Positions 52,788 through 59,387 of a stretch of DNA of 64,000 bases are shown in pieces. The notes beneath the pieces were generated by a model that was not told the origin of the DNA, did not search any database, and worked only from the letters and a program-made list of their open reading frames with translations. The stretch comes from Chloroflexota bacterium. Its GTDB lineage: Bacteria > Chloroflexota > Anaerolineae > JAAYZQ01. Every line of letters starts with the position of its first letter. The stretch's first letter is position 1. The DNA is taken from the NCBI GenBank assembly GCA_018606645.1, contig JAGVRI010000019.1, forward strand, positions 1 to 64,000. The letters run 5' to 3'. Position numbers and translations under genes: made by a program.

Positions 52788-55031
52788 CTACTCGTTTCTG
52801 CTGAAAAGGTCGGTGCCAATTTGCCTGAGCTTCTCCACCTCTTCGCCAGTATCGTATTCGCGCCCACTGCCCAAAACGTCCCTTCTGGCTTGCCCCGCTT
52901 GCAGATAACCACCAAAGATCTCGCTAAAGCCGGCTTCCTGTCCTCCCTTTCCTTGCGCAATCCTTTCCCTTAGCCAGTAAGTCTGGTAGCCAACCCTACA
53001 GAATCGTTCGTCATTTTCAACAGCAACCAATACAGATGTCCTTCGGGCCTGCCAGGTTTCCAGCACCTTATCGGTTAGCACGTCAATACGGAGAGGCCTA
53101 TTGGCTTCGGTCAATACGCGATATGCAGCATCAGCCAGGCAGCGATCATTGGGCAGACCCCATTCGGCCAGACCAAACACGCCACGTCCTACGCGAACGA
53201 AGAGAGCATTGCTCAAGAGTATGTTGTATGCGTACTGAGGAGACAACTGCTTATCGGCTGAAAGCAGTTCATTCGCTGCTTTTGCAATATCTGTGAAATG
53301 CGCTGGCCGTCCGATCCACCGCATGGCCAAAATGATCTCATCAAGGCGTGTTGAACTCCATGATGCCAAAGCACACAGACCATCTTCCGAGATCGCGATG
53401 TTCTGGTCAGCACGTAGGCAGGCTTCAATGAACCCGTCCGGCCATCTTGCTCCCTGGGTCCGACACAGTTCGGTGTTTACGAAGCGCTGCAAAAGCGCTG
53501 AGGCATCTAAAGGGGCCCGTTCTGCCTGGAGAAGCCCCTCCAGTTCGGCGCAGATGAGAGGCACCAAATCCAAAGGATATCTGGTCAGCCCCCAAATCCG
53601 TGTGCCCTTCACCCGGCCGAAACGTCCGTCACAGTCAAGCACCAACTGTATAGCCCCTAAGATATCAACACCACCGCTATTCGGCATAGCACCGCTTATT
53701 TCACAAAGCTGGACTTCATTCAGCACGCCGCCAGCCTGCAGGAATGCATTTTCGAACAGGGTTACAAGAGCCCGGAGACGCTGACGCCTTTTCGGCTTGC
53801 TCAGACGTTCCAGAGCTTTCTTTTCCAGTTGCCTGACCCGTTCCCGAGTTATTCCAAAGATTTCACCGATTTCCTCTAACGTGCAGCAACCCTGACCATC
53901 AAGACCGTAGCGCATTTCCATGACAGTGCGTTCGCGTTCGTGGAGATCGCTAAGGAGCCCATTGAGGATCTCAGCCAGGGTGGCTTCCGACAACTCCATC
54001 AGGCATAGCGGACTGACGCCTCGCCCAAGTACCTCGGATTCCCATGAGTTCTGCTGCAGAAGCCACGCTAAGTACCGGTTCAACTGCGATTTGATCTCCG
54101 AAACGTGGTCAGGATAAGAGGCGAAGCAGGAGACTTTTAGGACAACCTCACTGGCTGTAGCCAACTCCTGTATACTGCTGAATCCCCTTTCCCGTAAAGC
54201 CATTTCCCAACCTTCGGGTAATACCAACCGCGCGATAGAGATTTTACCTAGCGGCACGCCACGTTCATGTAATGCAGCCAACATGCCGAGATCTACCAGC
54301 GGCTGGATTGCAGGTTTTGAGGCCAACTTCAAGCCCCGTTCCGATAAGGCCCGTTTAAGAACGAGTATGTCTGTGTATTCAAGACTTTGACGAAGCAATT
54401 CCTCTTCGGAGTAGATGATGATCTCTTCAACAGATCGAATTCCTTGCGCTGATAGCTTCTCCCTTAGCCTCCAGGGGATATCCAGCTTAGCCAATGCGGT
54501 CATCTGCTCGGTCTTATCTTGTTTAGAACCTTCCTGCACCTTTGCCGGCAAAGCCAGATTGCTAGAAAGATAGGCCTGCGTTTTCTCCCGGATCTCGGTC
54601 AAGGTCTTCGTACCAAGATTCCGTATGCCCAAAAGATCATCAGATGTCAAAGCAAGTAAGGCGGTCACTGTACGAATTCCTGCTCTTTTGAGACAGTTGC
54701 GTGCCCGAACCGAAAGACCCAAATTTTCGATCTGGTCGGACATTGTTATTTTTTCGTGAACAAATGAGGCTTCTGGCCAATGTTCAGCGCACTCGCCTGT
54801 ACAGAGCTCAGTTCTTTTTGCCAATGAGAGTGAGTGTTCTGCCAGCCTTGCTTGAATTTCAACCAGAGACGCCGGCCCCAACCCAGGGACCTGGGATACT
54901 TCCCCGGGCGTCAGGGAGATTAGTTGAGCCAAAGTGTGAATCCCCGCACGCCTGAGACAGTTATAACTTCGTCTTGACAACGAGAGTATTTCGATTCCCT
55001 GATTGGCAGAAAGGCCTTGTGCAGGGTTCAT
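52788..55031 (-). CDS. Regulator-like protein: alpha-CTD repeats, sigma-70 region 4, HARE-HTH-like domains
   Basis: 747 aa with an unusual domain chain. Residues ~8-50, 100-150 and 180-230 resemble RNA polymerase alpha-CTD helix-hairpin repeats (NCLRRAGIHTLAQLISLT, NCLKRAGIRTVTALLALT). At ~365-425 lies a sigma-70 region 4: LSDLHERERTVMEMRYGL and TLEEIGEIFGITRERVRQLE. C-terminal HARE-HTH-like winged helices are at ~553-625 (ILAMRWIGRPAHFTDIAKAA) and ~633-695. No catalytic residues are evident. It may recruit polymerase or recognise modified DNA. Ribosome-binding site GAGGTGAG; gene starts 11 nt after the SNF2 stop. Confidence 0.82.
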   Translation of the reverse strand: MNPAQGLSANQGIEILSLSRRSYNCLRRAGIHTLAQLISLTPGEVSQVPGLGPASLVEIQARLAEHSLSLAKRTELCTGECAEHWPEASFVHEKITMSDQIENLGLSVRARNCLKRAGIRTVTALLALTSDDLLGIRNLGTKTLTEIREKTQAYLSSNLALPAKVQEGSKQDKTEQMTALAKLDIPWRLREKLSAQGIRSVEEIIIYSEEELLRQSLEYTDILVLKRALSERGLKLASKPAIQPLVDLGMLAALHERGVPLGKISIARLVLPEGWEMALRERGFSSIQELATASEVVLKVSCFASYPDHVSEIKSQLNRYLAWLLQQNSWESEVLGRGVSPLCLMELSEATLAEILNGLLSDLHERERTVMEMRYGLDGQGCCTLEEIGEIFGITRERVRQLEKKALERLSKPKRRQRLRALVTLFENAFLQAGGVLNEVQLCEISGAMPNSGGVDILGAIQLVLDCDGRFGRVKGTRIWGLTRYPLDLVPLICAELEGLLQAERAPLDASALLQRFVNTELCRTQGARWPDGFIEACLRADQNIAISEDGLCALASWSSTRLDEIILAMRWIGRPAHFTDIAKAANELLSADKQLSPQYAYNILLSNALFVRVGRGVFGLAEWGLPNDRCLADAAYRVLTEANRPLRIDVLTDKVLETWQARRTSVLVAVENDERFCRVGYQTYWLRERIAQGKGGQEAGFSEIFGGYLQAGQARRDVLGSGREYDTGEEVEKLRQIGTDLFSRNE

Positions 55032-55042
55032 TGCTTCTCACC

Positions 55043-56368
55043 TCAGCTGTGTTCATAAACGCCTTGCTGCAGTGTTGCTAGAAAGCACAACACGTTGGTA
55101 AGCTGACCACCAGATAGAGGAGCAACAAGGGAGTTATTCATGCATGCCTTCGTCGTTGGCGGCAGCGCCTGTCCCTGCACCCGCTCCAGCCGGTGGCGCA
55201 GGCTGACAGTGCAGGCATAGACGCTGGAGGCAAGGCGCTTGCGCAGGAACGTTTCCAGAAAGGCCACCCCCATCGCCTCGCTGCGCCGGCCCCGCTCTTC
55301 CAGCTTATCAGCCCGCTGGCGCAGGGCGCGCGTATAGCGGCGCAGTTCCCGCTCCAGCCGACGTTCCTCGGAGGTGCGATGCCGTTCCACGTCGAGGACT
55401 GTGATCTGGCGCCGCAGAAAGCGGGACCCATCGGCTTTGACGACGTGGGTTTTGAGGCGACGGACAATCAGGGGACGGACGATGGCCGGGTCCAGACGGT
55501 CGGGGTCCACCACAGCGTAGGGGTCCAGCAGACGGAGGAGGGAGGCGAACGATTCACCTTTGCCGTCGTGAGGGGTGCCGGTGAGCAACAGCAGCGCCTC
55601 ACTGGAGGCGGCTACCACGCGGGCCAGTTCGGTGAGAGCCTTGGTGCCGGAACCGCGCTCGGCCACGTGGTGTGCCTCATCAATGATGACCACGTCCCAC
55701 CGCACCCGCCGCAGGTCATCCACAATATGGCGCTGCGCAGCAAAATGCATGGACATGACCAGACGAGGGATGTGGCCAAAGAGGTTGAGATGCGAAGGCA
55801 CCTGGCGGCGCAGCCGGGCATAGTCCTGGCCATCATTGATGACGGCGGTCTCGATGCCGAACTTTTCCCGCAATTCGGCCTGCCACCGTTCCGGTTCGGG
55901 CCGGGCGCGGCAGAGGATGAGCACCCGGTCGGCCCGGCGGCGCTGGAGCAGGCGAAAGAGGATCAGGCCGGCCTCGGCGGTTTTGCCCAGGCCGGTGTCG
56001 TCGGCCAGGAGCAGGCGGGGGAAAGGCAGGTTTTCGATACGGCGCAGGGGCACCAGTTGGTAGGGCTCCAGGACCAGCCGCCCCCAGTCCACGGCCCCCA
56101 GGTGGCCTCGTCCATGGGAGAGGGTCAGGCGGAAGGCATCGTGAAGCGCTTTCCACTGCAACGGATCCCAGCCCGGATCGCCCAGAGTCCAGGCCAGGGA
56201 AGGAACCTGGGCGCGGGTGATGGTCTCCAGGTCGGGGATCACCCTCACCCGCAAGCCATGGTTTTCCCGACCACGACCGAACAGTTCGATATAAGCCGTT
56301 GAGGAAACATCGGCCACTTCCCAGAGCAAGCTGCGGAAGATGACCCTCTCACCAAGTTCAAAAGACAC
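55043..56368 (-). pseudogene. SNF2-type helicase truncated at its 3' end (DrmD/DpdE-like)
   Basis: 441 codons. N-terminal helicase lobe intact: LLLADDTGLGKTAEAG (P-loop DDTGLGKT, 123-130), VVIIDEAHHVAE (DEAH 230-233), LLTGTPHDGKGESF. The second lobe with motifs IV-VI is absent. Family-like sequence ends near LERVQGQALP (about position 55150), after which ~35 unrelated residues run to the stop in markedly AT-richer DNA. Such helicases usually have 900-1100 aa. GTG 56368 with GAGGA upstream is preferred to GTG 56446. Probably non-functional as a motor but may still be translated. Confidence 0.75.
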
Positions 56369-56538
56369 GGATAGTTCCTCACAGCCAGTCCTTCGTGTGA
56401 CTCTCTCACCCTGCCGGTAGCCCAACAGACCTACCCAAATGGACACCGGCCCGGCACGGACTCAGTGTCCGCCCCGCGATCGGGTGCATCCCGATGGTTC
56501 GGCAGCGCATCGAGGTCTTGGCCCAGCGCCTCGATTGC

Positions 56539-56568
56539 ATTATACCACACCTCGGCCCGCTTCGGCAA
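56539..56568 (-). promoter_or_regulatory. Promoter upstream of the defence island
   Basis: Minus strand: TTGCCG (56568-56563), an 18-nt spacer, TATAAT (56544-56539) preceded by TGG (extended -10). Transcription would start near 56532, 165 nt before the SNF2 start, and all downstream island genes are tightly spaced in the same direction. Confidence 0.5.
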
Positions 56569-56648
56569 GGACGCAACGTGACGGGTATTTGCCCTGGTAC
56601 GGCTGTTGCCGAGTAGGTTGACTGACCGCTTCGGCTTGGAACGGCCCA

Positions 56649-56706
56649 GGAGTGGAAGCTTTTGCTGGGTTCTGCGCGATTCTGTTCCGGCTGAAGCCTC
56701 CACTCC
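56649..56706. repeat. Dispersed imperfect palindrome, copy 2
   Basis: Left arm 56649-56668 and right arm 56687-56706 pair with four mismatches over 20 nt around an 18-nt loop. The right arm shares CCGGCTGAAGCCT..ACTCC with the right arm of the palindrome at 27203-27246, indicating a small repeat family located between genes. Confidence 0.55.
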
Positions 56707-56755
56707 CACTGTGTCCTGCACTTTACGACAGCCGTAGTTGCCCCGGCTTTGCCTC

Positions 56756-56784
56756 TTTACAGATCGGCCCATTGGGTGTATACT
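56756..56784 (+). promoter_or_regulatory. Sigma-70 promoter of the cooS operon
   Basis: TTTACA (56756-56761), a 17-nt spacer, TATACT (56779-56784); one mismatch from consensus in each box. It predicts a ~135-nt leader before cooS. Confidence 0.6.
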
Positions 56785-56840
56785 TGAATTGAGGCCACGT
56801 CACGTTTTAGCAGGATCGTCTCGAGTCAGGGAAGGAGGTG

Positions 56841-56930
56841 GTGAACTTTCAACCGGAATGGAAGGCAACTGTCTGGAGCCTTGACAGAGCGCATGAGATT
56901 AAGGAGGACGAGAAGGAGGTGGTCTTATGA
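56841..56930 (+). CDS. Possible 29-codon leader ORF overlapping the cooS start
   Basis: GTG 56841 (or GTG 56838) opens a frame of 29 codons whose TGA (56928-56930) overlaps the cooS ATG as ATGA. A GGAGG (56834-56838) lies just upstream but very close to the start. The product would be charged (EIKEDEKEVVL at the end). It could couple translation of cooS to a leader, or be chance. Confidence 0.22.
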   Translation: MNFQPEWKATVWSLDRAHEIKEDEKEVVL

Positions 56931-58798
56931 AGGAGGAGATCTTGCAGCGAAGCATCGATCCGGCGGCGCAAGTTATGCTGGCCGTGGCCGAGAAGGAGCA
57001 CCTGGAGACGGCCTGGGACCGCTTCGAGAAGCAGCAACCCCAGTGCGGCTTTGGCGAACTGGGCGTCTGTTGTCGCCACTGTAACATGGGACCGTGCCGG
57101 ATCGATCCCTTTGGCGAAGGACCGGCGCGAGGGGTGTGCGGGGCTACGGCTGATATCATGGTCGCCCGAGGGCTGTTGCGCATGATCGCCGCCGGGGCCG
57201 CTGCCCATTCGGACCACGCCCGCGATGTCGCCCACACCCTCAAGTTGACCGCCGAGGGAAAGGGCGGTGGCTATGCAATCAAGGACGAGGCCAAGCTCAG
57301 GCGGCTGGCCGAAGAATATGGCATCCCGCTGGACGGGCGTTCCACCCAGGAGATTGCCCTGGATGTGGCCCACGCGGCCCTGGCCGAGTTCGGTCAGCAA
57401 GAAGGCCCGATCCGGTTCACCCGCCGCGCCCCGGCCAGGCGAGTGGACACCTGGCAAAAGCTGGGCATTGACCCTCGCGGGATTGATCGCGAGATCGTAG
57501 AGATCATGCACCGCACCCATATGGGGGTCGACAATGATTATGTGAACCTGATCCTTCACGGGCTGCGGGCCAGCCTGGCCGATGGGTGGGGAGGCTCGAT
57601 GATCGCCACCGAGTTGCAGGACGTGCTCTTTGGCACCCCCCAACCCGTCCGCTCCGAGGCCAACCTGGGCGTGCTCAAGGCCGATCAGGTCAACATCATC
57701 GTTCACGGCCATGAACCGATCCTGTCCGAGATGATCGTGGCCGCAGCGCAGGACCCTGAGCTGGTGGCTCTGGCCAAAGAGGTAGGGGCTCAGGGGATCA
57801 ATGTCGCCGGTATCTGTTGCACCGGCAATGAGGTCCTGATGCGCCACGGCATCCCGGTGGCCGGCAACTTTCTACAGCAAGAGCTGGCGATCATCACCGG
57901 GGCGGTGGAGGCCATGATCGTGGATGTGCAGTGCATCTTCCCCGCTCTGGCGGACCTGTCCTCCTGTTTCCATACCAAGTTCATCTCCACCTCGCCCAAA
58001 GCCAAGTTCCCCGGCGCCACCCATATGGAGTTCCATGAGGAAACCGCGTATGACACGGCCAAGGCGATCGTCCGTACGGCGGTGGAGAACTACCCCCGAC
58101 GCAATCCGGCCAGGGTCCACATCCCTGATGAAAAAAGCGAATGCATGGTTGGGTTCAGCGTCGAAGCGATCCTGGCCGCGCTGGGGGGCAGCCTTGACCC
58201 CTTGCTCGGCGCGATCAAGAGCGGGGCCATCCAGGGCATCGCCGGCGTGGTGGGCTGCAACAACCCCAAGGTGCAGCATGATTACGGCCATATCAATATG
58301 GTCAAAGAGCTGATCCGGAACAACATCCTGGTCGTCACCACCGGGTGCAACGCGCAGGCGTGCGCCAAGGCCGGGTTGCTCCGACCCGAGGCAGCCGAGC
58401 TGGCCGGCGACGGACTGAAGGGGGTGTGTCAGGCGCTGGGCGTCCCGCCCGTGCTGCACATGGGCAGTTGTGTGGACATCAGCCGCATTCTGGTCGCCTG
58501 CGCGGCCATCGCCAACACCATGGGGGTGGATATCAGCGATCTGCCGGTGGCCGGAGCCGCTCCGGAATGGATGAGCGAGAAGGCGGTAAGTATCGGCGCG
58601 TATGTGGTCGCCTCTGGCATCTTTACCGTGTTGGGCACCGTGCCGCCGGTGCTGGGCAGCAGCAATGTCACCCAGCTGCTCACTGCCGGAGCGGAGGGAG
58701 TGGTCGGTGCCCGGTTCGCGGTAGAACCCGATCCGTTCAAAGCAGCCAGGCTGATCGTTGACCACATCACCGCCAAGCGGGCTGCCCTGGGTATCTAG
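56927..58798 (+). CDS. cooS: Anaerobic carbon-monoxide dehydrogenase catalytic subunit
   Basis: 623 aa, normal CooS length; oxidises CO to CO2 (or the reverse) at a Ni-Fe-S C-cluster. N-terminal B/D-cluster cysteines: CGFGELGVCCRHCNMGPCRI. C-cluster ligands appear in AAGAAAHSDHARD (His), DVQCIFPALADLSSCFHTKF, GVVGCNNPKV, TTGCNAQACAKAG and HMGSCVDISRIL, and the GICCTGNEVLMRHG segment is intact. AAGGAGGTGG precedes the ATG. No CooC nickel-insertion ATPase or acetyl-CoA synthase subunit is nearby. It heads an operon with Fe-S proteins and formate dehydrogenase. Confidence 0.96.
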   Translation: MKEEILQRSIDPAAQVMLAVAEKEHLETAWDRFEKQQPQCGFGELGVCCRHCNMGPCRIDPFGEGPARGVCGATADIMVARGLLRMIAAGAAAHSDHARDVAHTLKLTAEGKGGGYAIKDEAKLRRLAEEYGIPLDGRSTQEIALDVAHAALAEFGQQEGPIRFTRRAPARRVDTWQKLGIDPRGIDREIVEIMHRTHMGVDNDYVNLILHGLRASLADGWGGSMIATELQDVLFGTPQPVRSEANLGVLKADQVNIIVHGHEPILSEMIVAAAQDPELVALAKEVGAQGINVAGICCTGNEVLMRHGIPVAGNFLQQELAIITGAVEAMIVDVQCIFPALADLSSCFHTKFISTSPKAKFPGATHMEFHEETAYDTAKAIVRTAVENYPRRNPARVHIPDEKSECMVGFSVEAILAALGGSLDPLLGAIKSGAIQGIAGVVGCNNPKVQHDYGHINMVKELIRNNILVVTTGCNAQACAKAGLLRPEAAELAGDGLKGVCQALGVPPVLHMGSCVDISRILVACAAIANTMGVDISDLPVAGAAPEWMSEKAVSIGAYVVASGIFTVLGTVPPVLGSSNVTQLLTAGAEGVVGARFAVEPDPFKAARLIVDHITAKRAALGI

Positions 58799-58809
58799 GG
58801 GAGGCAGCC

Positions 58810-59319
58810 ATGAAAGAGATCTTTGTCCGTCTGGACCGGTGTGTGGGTTGCCATTCCTGTGAGTTGGCCTGCGCCGTCGAACACTCGGCCGCCAAAAGTC
58901 TGTTTGCCGCGCTTGCCGAGGCGCCCGTGCCGCGCAAGCGGCTATACGTCGAACAGGTGCTGACCCACAAGTTGCCGCTGCTGTGCCGCCACTGCGAGGA
59001 TGCACCCTGTGTCCGGGTGTGCCGGACCGGGGCGATGTCTCAGGACGCGGTGAGCCGGATTGTGACCCACGACCCAGAGCGGTGCATCGGCTGCTGGATG
59101 TGCACCATGGTTTGCCCGTACGGTGTGATCGGCCGCCAGTTGGAGCGTCGGATCGCCGTCAAGTGCGATCGCTGTCCTGACCGGGAGGAGCCGGCCTGTG
59201 TGACCGCCTGCCCGACGCGGGCGCTGCTCTATATGGAAGAGGAAGACTTTTCCGAGAGGATGCGACGGGTGGCCGCCGCCGAAGTCGTGGAAGGATATGG
59301 ACGGGCCCAGGCAGTGTGA
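58810..59319 (+). CDS. Four-cluster 4Fe-4S ferredoxin subunit (CooF/HycB-like)
   Basis: 169 aa with four cubane motifs: CVGCHSCELAC, CRHCEDAPCVRVC, CIGCWMCTMVC and CDRCPDREEPACVTAC. This layout is that of CooF, HycB and HydN electron-transfer subunits. It starts 11 nt after cooS with GGGGAGG upstream, and its end overlaps the frame leading into the formate dehydrogenase gene. It most likely carries electrons from the CooS D-cluster to the formate dehydrogenase. Confidence 0.93.
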   Translation: MKEIFVRLDRCVGCHSCELACAVEHSAAKSLFAALAEAPVPRKRLYVEQVLTHKLPLLCRHCEDAPCVRVCRTGAMSQDAVSRIVTHDPERCIGCWMCTMVCPYGVIGRQLERRIAVKCDRCPDREEPACVTACPTRALLYMEEEDFSERMRRVAAAEVVEGYGRAQAV

Positions 59320-59387
59320 CCGGAGCGAGTAGGGGTGGATGGGCCAGGCTGGTGCGCCGGCCCATCCACCCTGTCTGGAGGTGCTCG

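Larger units (their letters stand above)
56369..56755. other. Intergenic region between defence island and CODH operon
   Basis: No convincing gene. It holds the island promoter (56539-56568) and the second copy of the dispersed palindrome (56649-56706). The sequence is GC-rich like the surrounding genome, unlike the island interior. Confidence 0.5.

Noticed and set aside
52788..55031. Calling the 747-aa protein a sigma factor
   Set aside because: It has a region 4 but no recognisable region 2, so it cannot be a normal promoter-melting sigma factor.
43741..55160. Terminal inverted repeats or target duplications at the island edges
   Set aside because: Compared by eye only; short matches were not better than chance, and no transposase or integrase is present.
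42488..56368. Calling the island a canonical DISARM, BREX or Dpd system
   Set aside because: Each lacks key parts: no DrmA or DISARM methylase, no PglX/BrxL, no DpdB/DpdC. Only a hybrid description fits what is seen.
56431..56772. A 113-codon minus-strand frame upstream of the SNF2 gene
   Set aside because: It covers the palindrome and promoter, has no domain, and no ribosome-binding site.
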